Both the position numbers and the translations under genes were made by a program. Below the pieces are notes generated by a model. It saw nothing but the letters and a program-made list of their open reading frames with translations, was not told the DNA's origin and ran no database searches. From Pseudomonadota bacterium (GTDB lineage: Bacteria > Pseudomonadota > Gammaproteobacteria > Burkholderiales > Thiobacillaceae), in assembly GCA_021847385.1 (NCBI GenBank), contig JAJZTV010000009.1, positions 3,985-21,826 of the forward strand: a DNA stretch of 17,842 bases. Reading direction: 5' to 3'. Below, in pieces: positions 9,757 through 15,947 of this stretch (position 1 is its first letter; every line of letters begins with the position of its first letter).

Positions 9757-10676
9757 GCCTGCACCGCCTTTTCTTCCAACTTCGCCAACACCTCGTCGGC
9801 CCAAATCTTCGGTGCCATCGGGAAGCCGAGCCGGACGCGCGAATCCAGGTAGCTCTGCGCCACGCTGCGCGCCAGGTTGCGGATACGGCCGATGTAGGCG
9901 GCGCGTTCGGTGACCGAGATCGCACCGCGGGCATCGAGCAGGTTGAAGGTGTGCGCGGTCTTCAGCACTTGTTCATAAGCCGGCAGCGCCAGCTGCTGCT
10001 CCATCAAATGCTTGGCCTGGCGCTCGTAGGCGTTGAAGGCGCCGAGCAGGAACTCGACGTCGCTGTGCTCGAAGTTGTAGGTCGACTGCTCGACCTCGTT
10101 CTGGTGGTAGACGTCGCGATAGGTCAGGCCCTCGGTCCACTGCAGGTCGAACACGTTCTCGACGCCCTGCAGGTACATGGCCAGGCGCTCCAGGCCGTAG
10201 GTGATCTCACCGGTAATCGGCTTGCAGTCGATGCCGCCGACCTGCTGGAAGTAGGTGAACTGGGTCACCTCCATGCCGTTGAGCCAGACCTCCCAGCCCA
10301 GGCCCCAGGCACCCAGGGTCGGGTTCTCCCAGTCGTCCTCGACGAAGCGGATGTCGTTGGTCTTGAGGTCGAAGCCGAGCGCCTCGAGCGAACCGAGATA
10401 CAACTCCAGGATATTTTCCGGCGCCGGCTTCAGCACCACCTGGAACTGGTAGTAGTGCTGCAAGCGGTTGGGGTTGTCGCCGTAGCGGCCGTCCTTGGGC
10501 CGGCGGCTGGGTTGCACGTAGGCGGCCTTCCACGGCTCGGGCCCGATCGCGCGGAGGAAGGTCGCGGTATGGCTGGTGCCGGCACCGACCTCCATGTCAT
10601 AGGGTTGCAGCAGGGCGCAGCCCTTGTCGCCCCAATAGGCCTGCAACTTGAGGATGATGTCTTGGAAGAAAAGCAT
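9753..10676 (-). CDS. glyQ: Glycine--tRNA ligase alpha subunit
   Basis: A 307-residue catalytic alpha subunit of glycyl-tRNA synthetase, which activates glycine with ATP (E. coli GlyQ is 303 residues). Characteristic stretches: FQDIILKLQAYWGDKGC near the start, QPYDMEVGAGT, EPWKAAYVQPSRRPKDGRYG, NPNRLQHYYQFQV, FVEDDWE-NPTLGAWGLGWEVW and GMEVTQFTYFQQVGG. These are class II motif regions of the family. The start at 10676 agrees with the known N-terminus. It is translationally coupled to glyS. It is the first gene of the minus-strand run, and the 88-bp gap upstream (10677-10764) should hold its promoter. Confidence 0.98.
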   Translation of the reverse strand: MLFFQDIILKLQAYWGDKGCALLQPYDMEVGAGTSHTATFLRAIGPEPWKAAYVQPSRRPKDGRYGDNPNRLQHYYQFQVVLKPAPENILELYLGSLEALGFDLKTNDIRFVEDDWENPTLGAWGLGWEVWLNGMEVTQFTYFQQVGGIDCKPITGEITYGLERLAMYLQGVENVFDLQWTEGLTYRDVYHQNEVEQSTYNFEHSDVEFLLGAFNAYERQAKHLMEQQLALPAYEQVLKTAHTFNLLDARGAISVTERAAYIGRIRNLARSVAQSYLDSRVRLGFPMAPKIWADEVLAKLEEKAVQA

Positions 10677-10707
10677 GAAACTTCGTTCGCAGGTTGTCGA
10701 ACCGGCG

Positions 10708-10715
10708 ATTTTACA
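10708..10715 (-). promoter_or_regulatory. Candidate glyQ promoter -10 element
   Basis: The minus strand reads TGTAAAAT, a -10-like hexamer TAAAAT (10708-10713) with TG in front, about 32 bp before the glyQ start. No convincing -35 is seen at 16-18 bp. This is the most promoter-like stretch in the 88-bp gap, but support is weak. Confidence 0.3.
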
Positions 10716-10716
10716 G

Positions 10717-10743
10717 GATTCCCACGCCGAAACCGGGGGAATC
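10717..10743. repeat. 7-bp perfect inverted repeat upstream of glyQ
   Basis: GATTCCC (10717-10723) and GGGAATC (10737-10743) are exact inverse complements separated by 13 nt, directly upstream (in the glyQ direction) of the candidate -10. The spacing could suit an operator. It is an unlikely terminator for the kinase gene because no T-run follows it on the minus strand. Confidence 0.3.
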
Positions 10744-10764
10744 TCCCGCCGCCGCAGAACCCGC

Positions 10765-12105
10765 TCAGGCCTTCGGGATGATCAGGCTTGCGCTCAGGCC
10801 GCCGCCCTCGCGTTCGGCCAGCTCGATGCGCCAACCGTGGGCATCGGCCAATTGCTTGGCGATGGCCAGGCCGAGGCCGCTGCCGCCGCTGCCCTTCGAA
10901 CGCGAATGTTCCAGGCGGTAAAACGGCCGGAACACCGCCTCGCGTTCGGCCGCCGGGATGCCCGGACCGCGGTCGAGCACCTGCACGATCGCCTCGCGCT
11001 CGCCGCATGCCAATACCAGCTCGACCGGACCGCCCTCGCCGTAACGCAAGGCGTTTTCCACCAGATTGCCGACGATGCGGCGCACGGCCAACTCACCGGC
11101 CTCGACCACACAGGCGTCGGCCGCTGAATGATGCACCCGTCCCGGCTCGCTGGCGGCTTGAGCCAAATCGGCCAGCAGCCCGGCCAAATCCAGCGCTTTC
11201 GGAGCCTCCATCTGTAGCGCGCGGGCGAAGGCCAGCATTGCGCCGATCAAGCGATCGATCTCGGCCAGGTCGCCCTCCATGCGCCGGACCTGCTTGGCAT
11301 CCGCTCCTTCCAGCATCGACAAGGCCAGGTGCAAACGCGTCAAGGGCGTACGCAAGTCGTGCGAAATACCGGCCAGCAGGGTGGTCCGGTTCTCCAACAA
11401 GGCTTGCACCTCGGCCGCCATCCGATTGAAGGTGCGGGTCAACTGCTGCCATTCTTCCGCGCCGGTTTCCGGCAACAAGGCCGGGAGCCGTCCCTGGCCG
11501 ACCTCGGCGGCCGAGGCGGCCAAGCGTGAGAGGCGCACGGCGGTGCGGCGCACCATCAGCAGCGCCATCAACGCGGTCAACAAAGCCCCGATGAGCAAGA
11601 GGCCGGCCGCGATCATCGGCGCCCGCAGCTGATAGCGGTCTTTCAGAAAACCGATACGCAAGAGATTGCCGGCCAAGCGCACCTCTACCCACGACCAAGC
11701 AGGGTCGGGGCCCTGCTTGAGTTGGATGGTTTGACCCGTGCGCCGGGACAAGATCGGCTCCAAGCGATCACCGAAAAAGCTCCGCACTTCCAACTCGGCC
11801 AAGGGTTCGCGCACCGCGCCTAACTCCAACTCATGGTGCAAGGCCAGCTCTACCTCATAATCGTCCCGCGTTTCTGGCGGCAATTCCACCCAGGTCTGCG
11901 CGGCCAGCACGATGCGCGCGGCCAGTTCTTCGGCCGAGCGCTGGGCCAACGGCTCGATCACCGCAAACCAGACCGCCACTAAGGCCGCCAATTGGAAAAC
12001 GGAAAAGCCTGCCAGCAGGGCGGCAGCGGTACGGCCGAACAAGGTGCGGGGCATCAGTTTGGCCACGGCCGCCGCGATGCGGCTTAACGCCGGCTTTGCC
12101 GGCAT
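10765..12105 (-). CDS. EnvZ-type membrane sensor histidine kinase
   Basis: A 446-residue two-component sensor. Predicted order: TM1 ~28-50, a periplasmic domain of about 110 residues (~51-162), TM2 ~164-185, HAMP ~186-238, HisKA with H249 in GISHDLRTPLTRLHLAL, N box NLVENALRYG (347-356), G1 DRGPGI (378-383) and G2 GGSGLGLAI (407-415). It should phosphorylate the regulator encoded 23 bp upstream. The frame is open another 60 codons upstream, but those overlap the regulator gene and are arginine/proline-rich shadow. The ATG at 12105 has a nearby GAGGG ribosome-binding site; ATG 12054 is a weaker alternative. The periplasmic domain is of no family I recognise, so the signal is unknown; divergent secreted-protein genes suggest envelope stress or periplasmic conditions (inference). 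Confidence 0.93.
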   Translation of the reverse strand: MPAKPALSRIAAAVAKLMPRTLFGRTAAALLAGFSVFQLAALVAVWFAVIEPLAQRSAEELAARIVLAAQTWVELPPETRDDYEVELALHHELELGAVREPLAELEVRSFFGDRLEPILSRRTGQTIQLKQGPDPAWSWVEVRLAGNLLRIGFLKDRYQLRAPMIAAGLLLIGALLTALMALLMVRRTAVRLSRLAASAAEVGQGRLPALLPETGAEEWQQLTRTFNRMAAEVQALLENRTTLLAGISHDLRTPLTRLHLALSMLEGADAKQVRRMEGDLAEIDRLIGAMLAFARALQMEAPKALDLAGLLADLAQAASEPGRVHHSAADACVVEAGELAVRRIVGNLVENALRYGEGGPVELVLACGEREAIVQVLDRGPGIPAAEREAVFRPFYRLEHSRSKGSGGSGLGLAIAKQLADAHGWRIELAEREGGGLSASLIIPKA

Positions 12106-12128
12106 CAGCCCTCGTCGAGGTGTCCAGG

Positions 12129-12839
12129 TCAAAGCTTGCCCTTTGGCGAAAATAGATAGCCCTGGCCCCATACCGTGCGGATATAGGCCGGGTTTGCCGG
12201 ATCCGCCTCGATCTTCTTGCGCAGGCGGGTCACGCGCACGTCGATGGAGCGGTCGAAGGCGTCGCGCTCGAACCCCTTCAGCCACTCCACGATCTGGTCG
12301 CGCGACAAGGGACGATTCGGGTGTTCGACGAAGACCTTGAGCAAGGCAAACTCAGCCTGGGTCAGCACCACCTCCACACCTTCCCGGCTCAGGCTCTGGG
12401 CCAACAGGTCGAGTGTGAAAGGGCCGAAGCTCGCCAAGCCCTCTTGCCGCGCTGCCTGATTGCCCTGCCCCTCCCCGCGCCGCATGACGGCGCGGATGCG
12501 CGCCAGCAATTCGCGCGGATTGAACGGCTTGGCCAGATAGTCGTCGGCCCCTACTTCCAGGCCGACGATGCGGTCCACATCCTCGCCACGCGCCGACAAC
12601 ATGATGACCGGCAGGCCATGTGCGGCCTTGAGCCGGCGGGTCAGGGTCAGACCGTCTTCGCCCGGCAGCATCAGGTCCATCACCACCAAATCGGGTACGG
12701 CCTCCCGCAGCCGCGCATCCAGCTCGGCCCCGTCCGCCGCCATGCTTACGGCATAGCCTTGCTGTGCCAGATACTCCGCCAGCAGTTCGCGAATGCCTGC
12801 ATCGTCGTCCACCACCAGGATATGTGTCTTATCCGCCAA
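12129..12839 (-). CDS. OmpR/PhoB-family response regulator
   Basis: A 236-residue DNA-binding regulator, partner of the downstream kinase. The receiver domain (~5-118) has D11/D12, phospho-acceptor D55 in VVMDLMLPGEDG, S82 and K104 in LAKPFNPREL. A winged-helix domain (~135-232) contains LTQAEFALLKVF, RSIDVRVTRLRKKIE and IRTVWGQGYLF. I start it at TTG 12839: it lies just before the receiver (ADKTHILVVDDD) and has a strong GGAGA Shine-Dalgarno (12846-12850) 6 nt upstream. An in-frame ATG at 12974 would add 45 residues with no domain and would run through the divergent promoter region, so it is rejected. The DNA-binding class resembles OmpR. It probably autoregulates and controls the divergent genes (inference). 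Confidence 0.93.
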   Translation of the reverse strand: MADKTHILVVDDDAGIRELLAEYLAQQGYAVSMAADGAELDARLREAVPDLVVMDLMLPGEDGLTLTRRLKAAHGLPVIMLSARGEDVDRIVGLEVGADDYLAKPFNPRELLARIRAVMRRGEGQGNQAARQEGLASFGPFTLDLLAQSLSREGVEVVLTQAEFALLKVFVEHPNRPLSRDQIVEWLKGFERDAFDRSIDVRVTRLRKKIEADPANPAYIRTVWGQGYLFSPKGKL

Positions 12840-12845
12840 TTGCTC

Positions 12846-12850
12846 TCTCC
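12846..12850 (-). promoter_or_regulatory. Ribosome-binding site that fixes a TTG start
   Basis: Minus-strand GGAGA, 6 nt before TTG 12839. Together with the position of the receiver domain it decides the start of the OmpR-type gene in favour of a rare TTG over the distant ATG. Confidence 0.7.
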
Positions 12851-12901
12851 GTACTCGCCTGGCTCCATCGTCGGCGCCACGGTCCGATTTTTCCAGCCCG
12901 C

Positions 12902-12917
12902 GCAACAGATTGTTACA
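12902..12917. promoter_or_regulatory. Candidate tandem regulator half-sites in the divergent region
   Basis: On the plus strand GCAACA (12902-12907) and GTTACA (12912-12917) are imperfect direct repeats with a 10-bp period. This is the geometry of OmpR-family tandem half-sites. They overlap the candidate -10 of the regulator gene, which would suit autoregulation. The sequence is short and the match imperfect. Confidence 0.3.
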
Positions 12918-12940
12918 AATTTCCGGCGGCAGGAAACCAA
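12912..12940 (-). promoter_or_regulatory. Candidate promoter of the regulator-kinase operon
   Basis: On the minus strand TTGGTT (12935-12940) lies 17 bp from TGTAAC (12912-12917), each a 4-of-6 match or thereabouts to sigma-70 -35 and -10 hexamers. It lies within the 153-bp divergent gap, upstream of the TTG start. No equally good plus-strand promoter was found; TAGACT at 12960-12965 is a possible -10 for the divergent gene but lacks a -35. Confidence 0.3.
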
Positions 12941-12943
12941 CTC

Positions 12944-12969
12944 GCACAGCCCAAGGGACTAGACTGTGC
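12944..12969. repeat. Inverted repeat before the DUF3106-like gene
   Basis: GCACAG (12944-12949) and CTGTGC (12964-12969) are exact inverse complements 14 nt apart, ending 23 bp before the start of the secreted-protein gene and overlapping a possible -10 (TAGACT). It could be an operator; a 6-bp repeat can also arise by chance. Confidence 0.25.
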
Positions 12970-12992
12970 ACCATACGGATTGGAGTGGGAAT

Positions 12993-13394
12993 ATGAACAA
13001 AATTTTGGCCTGGGTGTTGTTATCCATCGGCCCCTTGCTGGCTGCTGGCGCATGGGCCGATATGCCCGAGCCGTTCTTGCTGGCGCAGCTGACGCCAGAG
13101 GAACGCCACCGGCTGCATGAACGCTGGGAGAACGCCAGCCCCGAACAGCGGGCCGCGGTGCGCAAGGAACTGCGCGAGCGCTGGAACGAAGCGCCGCCCG
13201 AACAGCGCGAGCAGCAGCGCCTGATCCTGATGGAACGCCTGAGCCGCACGCCTTTGCGCGACCGGGATAATCCACGCGAGCTGTGGCAAGAATCCCAGCC
13301 GAATCGCCTGCAGCGGGATGGCTTCGGCGCCGGCTTCGAACAGCGCCACATTGAAAACGACGGCCCCGAGCGCCCACTTCGCCCGCGCCGCTGA
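12993..13394 (+). CDS. Small secreted DUF3106-like helical protein
   Basis: A 133-residue protein with a Sec signal peptide (MNKILAWVLLSIGPLLAAGAWA, predicted cut before DMPEPF), so probably periplasmic. The mature part has three similar charged helical units beginning LTPEERHRL, SPEQRAAVR and PPEQREQQR, each followed by a stretch ending in ERW, ERW and MERL; this resembles DUF3106 proteins and loosely the LTxxQ-containing Spy/CpxP proteins. The C-terminal ~45 residues are Arg/Asn/Gln-rich and probably disordered. The ATG at 12993 has GGAG upstream and places the signal peptide at the N-terminus; a frame start at 12966 would add nine polar residues and is rejected. It is divergent from the OmpR-type gene and is followed after 23 bp by the glycine-zipper gene. 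Function unknown; a CpxP-like accessory role is a hypothesis. Confidence 0.85.
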   Translation: MNKILAWVLLSIGPLLAAGAWADMPEPFLLAQLTPEERHRLHERWENASPEQRAAVRKELRERWNEAPPEQREQQRLILMERLSRTPLRDRDNPRELWQESQPNRLQRDGFGAGFEQRHIENDGPERPLRPRR

Positions 13395-13417
13395 TTCTCT
13401 AGGAAAGGAGACTCGAC

Positions 13418-13936
13418 ATGAACCGAACCCTCATCGCCTGCACGATCGCCGGCAGCCTGTTTGCCGCCACGCAAGCGGCACAAGCCTCGAATCGCTACGC
13501 GGACTACGCCCATGTCATTGCCAGCGAGCCGGTCTATGAATATGTCGGCAATCCCCAGCGCGAATGCTGGAACGAACAAGTCGGCCAGGAAACCGTGCGC
13601 GACCGCTCCTATGCCGGCGCGATCATCGGCGGCATCGCCGGTGGCATCCTGGGCAATCAAGTCGGCAAGGGCAGCGGCAGGAGCATTGCCACCGCGGTCG
13701 GCGCGGCTACCGGCGCCATCGTCGGCGACGGTATCGACAACGATGGCCCGATACGCCATACCAGCCGCCCGGTTTATGCCGAGCGCTGCCGCACTGTCGA
13801 GCGTTCAAGCCGAAGGCTGACCGGCTATGACGTGACCTATCGCTACCACGGCCGCGACTACACCACCTTCATGCGCTATCCCCCCAGCGACCGGGTCAGG
13901 GTCAGCGTCAACGTCGAACCGGATTACGACGACTGA
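13418..13936 (+). CDS. Secreted glycine-zipper 2TM / YcfJ-like protein
   Basis: A 172-residue envelope protein. The signal peptide is MNRTLIACTIAGSLFAATQAAQA (cleavage before SNRY); there is no lipobox Cys at the cut. A glycine-zipper 2TM region spans ~66-104, with repeated GxxxG-like spacing (GAIIGGIAGGILGNQVG, then VGAATGAIVGDGI). The C-terminal part ERCRTVERSSRRLTGYDVTY to about 166 resembles the tail of E. coli YcfJ. Two mature cysteines, C50 (ECWNE) and C124 (ERCRT), are positioned to form a disulfide. Glycine-zipper 2TM proteins associate with the outer membrane, but exact function is poorly known. A strong Shine-Dalgarno GGAG (13407-13410) lies 7 nt before the ATG. It probably shares a transcript with the DUF3106-like gene 23 bp upstream; a GC-rich hairpin follows its stop. 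Confidence 0.88.
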   Translation: MNRTLIACTIAGSLFAATQAAQASNRYADYAHVIASEPVYEYVGNPQRECWNEQVGQETVRDRSYAGAIIGGIAGGILGNQVGKGSGRSIATAVGAATGAIVGDGIDNDGPIRHTSRPVYAERCRTVERSSRRLTGYDVTYRYHGRDYTTFMRYPPSDRVRVSVNVEPDYDD

Positions 13937-13956
13937 GCGCCGCCGATCTAGCGCGT

Positions 13957-13978
13957 AGCCCCTGGTATGCCGGGGGCT
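13957..13978 (+). terminator. GC-rich hairpin after the glycine-zipper gene
   Basis: AGCCCCTGG (13957-13965) and CCGGGGGCT (13970-13978) form a 9-bp stem (one G-U pair) around a TATG loop, 20 bp past the stop. Only TT follows, so it lacks a proper U-tract; it may be a weak or Rho-assisted terminator or a 3'-end stabilising stem. Confidence 0.45.
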
Positions 13979-13985
13979 TCGCTGC

Positions 13986-13991
13986 TACAGT
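13986..13991 (+). promoter_or_regulatory. Candidate slt promoter -10 element
   Basis: TACAGT in the context GCTGCTACAGTG lies 24 bp before the slt start, within the 79-bp gap after the hairpin. It matches 4 of 6 -10 positions; no -35 is evident at 16-18 bp. Confidence 0.25.
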
Positions 13992-14015
13992 GCCCCCATT
14001 CGAGAAAGAACGATT

Positions 14016-15947
14016 GTGGGCGTGTTGCAAAAACTTGGACTGGCGTTTTTCCTGTTGGCCTTGGCCCTGACGGCCGAGGCCTCGCAAGACAAAGACTTCA
14101 TCGCGGCGCGCGATGCCTACGCCAAAGGGCGCATCGACCAATTCGAGCGCTTGGCCGACAAGTTCCCCAAGGACCATCTGCTCGCGCCCTATCTGCGCTA
14201 TTGGCGGCTCAAAAGCAACAACCCGTCGGTCGAGTCGATGCAGGCCTTCATCGGCCAAAACGCCGATACGCCGTTGTCCGATCGCATGCGCCAGGATTTG
14301 GTCCGCAAACTGGCCGACAGCGGCGATTGGGCGAGCGTCCTCAGCCAGGCCGGCAAGCTGGTCAGGACCGACGCGGAAACCCAATGCGTCACGCTACGCG
14401 CCCGGCTGCAACTGAACGAGCCGGCGGCCCAGAAAGATGGCGCCGCCTTCTACCGCAACGCGCGCGACTTGCCGAGCGCCTGTAACGCCTTATTCGATGC
14501 CTTGTTCGAGCGCGGCGCCCTGACCGACGAAGACCGCTATGACCGCATCCGCCATGCGCTGGAAGCCAACAACCTGCGGCTGGCGCGCGAGATCGATACC
14601 CGGCTGCCCGAAGACCAGCGCATGCAGGGCGACGCCCTGACGCGCGCGCAGAAATCGCCGGCCGCCTTGGTCAAAGGCGGCTCGGACCGCCGCGCCCAAC
14701 GCGAGGCGGCGCTCTATGCCCTGGCTCAAATCGCCAAGCAGGACACTGCGGCGGCCGCACGATTATGGGAGGCGGAACAGGCCGCCTATACGGAAAACGA
14801 ACGTGGCTACGGCTGGGGCGTGATCGCGATGGCGGCGGCCCGGCAGCATGAAGCGCGCGCCCTGGAATGGTACGCCCGCGCGGGCGAGCCGATCAGCGAG
14901 GCGCAGCGCACATGGAAGGTGCGCGCGGCCTTGTGGAAGGGCAACTGGCTCGAGGTGCTGTACGGCATCAACGGCCTGCCCGAAGCCACGCAGAACGAAA
15001 CCACTTGGCGCTACTGGAAGGCACGCGCCTTGCAGGCACTCAAATCCACCGCCTCCGCCAACGCGATCTTCGCCCGGCTGTCGAACGAATATCACTACTA
15101 CGGCCTGCTCGCGGCGGAAGAGCTACCTACCCGGCTGGAATCGCGGCCACCCGACCATGCCCTGACCTCGGACGAATTGGCCGAGGCCGAGGCGCGTACC
15201 GGCCTGAAGCGTGCGCTGCTCTTGCGCAAGCTCGACCTCAAGGCCGAAGCGGTCGCGGAGTGGGACTGGTCCTTGCGCGGTTTGAGCGATGCCCAAATCC
15301 TGGCCGCGGCCGAACTCGCCCGGCGAGAGAAATGGTATGACCGCGCCATCCTCACCGCCGAGAAGACGCGCGACACCCACAATTTCGACCTGCGCTACAT
15401 GACGCCCTACCGCGATATCGCCGAGGCCTATGCCAAGCGCAACGATCTCGATCCGGCCTGGGTCTACGGCCTGATGCGCCAAGAGTCGCGTTTCATGGAC
15501 TACGCCCGCTCCGGCGTCGGCGCCATCGGCCTGATGCAAATCATGCCGGCCACCGCCCGCTGGATCGCCGGCCAGCTCGGACTGAGCAAGGCCAAGGCCG
15601 CCAGCCAGATCAAGGAACCGGAAGAGAACATCCGTTACGGCACCTACTACCTCAAGCACATCCACAGTTCGCTCGGCCGATCCGACGTGCTCGCCACCGC
15701 CGGCTATAACGCCGGGCCTGGCCGCGCCCGCAAGTGGCAGGGCGAAAAGCCGCTCGAAGCCGCGATCTACATCGACAACATCCCGATCTTGGAAACGCGC
15801 GACTACGTGCGCAAGGTGATGGCCAACGCGCTGTTCTATAGCCAGCGCTTCGGCGACGCCAACGGCAGCCTGAAGGCACGGCTGGGCGTGATCCCGGCCC
15901 GGACGAAAGGCGCCAATGGCGATGAGACGGGGCCGGACCCGGATTAA
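14016..15947 (+). CDS. slt: Soluble lytic murein transglycosylase
   Basis: A 643-residue periplasmic Slt70-type enzyme that cleaves the MurNAc-GlcNAc bond of peptidoglycan with 1,6-anhydro ring formation. The signal peptide covers ~1-23 (MGVLQKLGLAFFLLALALTAEA). A long alpha-helical superhelical region (~25-455) is typical of Slt70. The C-terminal catalytic domain is ~465-620: catalytic E490 in LMRQESRF, GAIGLMQIMPATA (502-514), NIRYGTYYL (538-546) and AGYNAGPGR (562-570), the family 1A signature set. The length equals E. coli Slt70 (645 with signal). The GTG at 14016 has a weak GAAAG ribosome-binding site about 7 nt upstream; the next in-frame GTG (14022) is also possible. The stop overlaps the stop of the convergent ATPase gene in TTAA. 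Its place after two secreted-protein genes supports an envelope cluster. Confidence 0.95.
   Translation: MGVLQKLGLAFFLLALALTAEASQDKDFIAARDAYAKGRIDQFERLADKFPKDHLLAPYLRYWRLKSNNPSVESMQAFIGQNADTPLSDRMRQDLVRKLADSGDWASVLSQAGKLVRTDAETQCVTLRARLQLNEPAAQKDGAAFYRNARDLPSACNALFDALFERGALTDEDRYDRIRHALEANNLRLAREIDTRLPEDQRMQGDALTRAQKSPAALVKGGSDRRAQREAALYALAQIAKQDTAAAARLWEAEQAAYTENERGYGWGVIAMAAARQHEARALEWYARAGEPISEAQRTWKVRAALWKGNWLEVLYGINGLPEATQNETTWRYWKARALQALKSTASANAIFARLSNEYHYYGLLAAEELPTRLESRPPDHALTSDELAEAEARTGLKRALLLRKLDLKAEAVAEWDWSLRGLSDAQILAAAELARREKWYDRAILTAEKTRDTHNFDLRYMTPYRDIAEAYAKRNDLDPAWVYGLMRQESRFMDYARSGVGAIGLMQIMPATARWIAGQLGLSKAKAASQIKEPEENIRYGTYYLKHIHSSLGRSDVLATAGYNAGPGRARKWQGEKPLEAAIYIDNIPILETRDYVRKVMANALFYSQRFGDANGSLKARLGVIPARTKGANGDETGPDPD

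Noticed and set aside
9757..9804. 16-residue N-terminal extension of glyS
   Set aside because: The family N-terminus begins at MSTNNLLVELF, and the ATGA overlap with glyQ fixes the start at 9756.
7666..9852. Very long open frame on the plus strand, antisense to glyS
   Set aside because: glyS is a certain gene; the antisense translation is His/Gln/Arg-rich with no recognisable domain, as expected of a GC-rich coding shadow.
12106..12285. 60-residue N-terminal extension of the EnvZ-type kinase
   Set aside because: It lies inside the regulator gene, is Arg/Pro-rich shadow sequence, and ATG 12105 has a suitable GAGGG upstream.
12840..12974. 45-residue N-terminal extension of the OmpR-type regulator from ATG 12974
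   Set aside because: It precedes the receiver without any domain, covers the divergent promoter region, and TTG 12839 has a strong ribosome-binding site.
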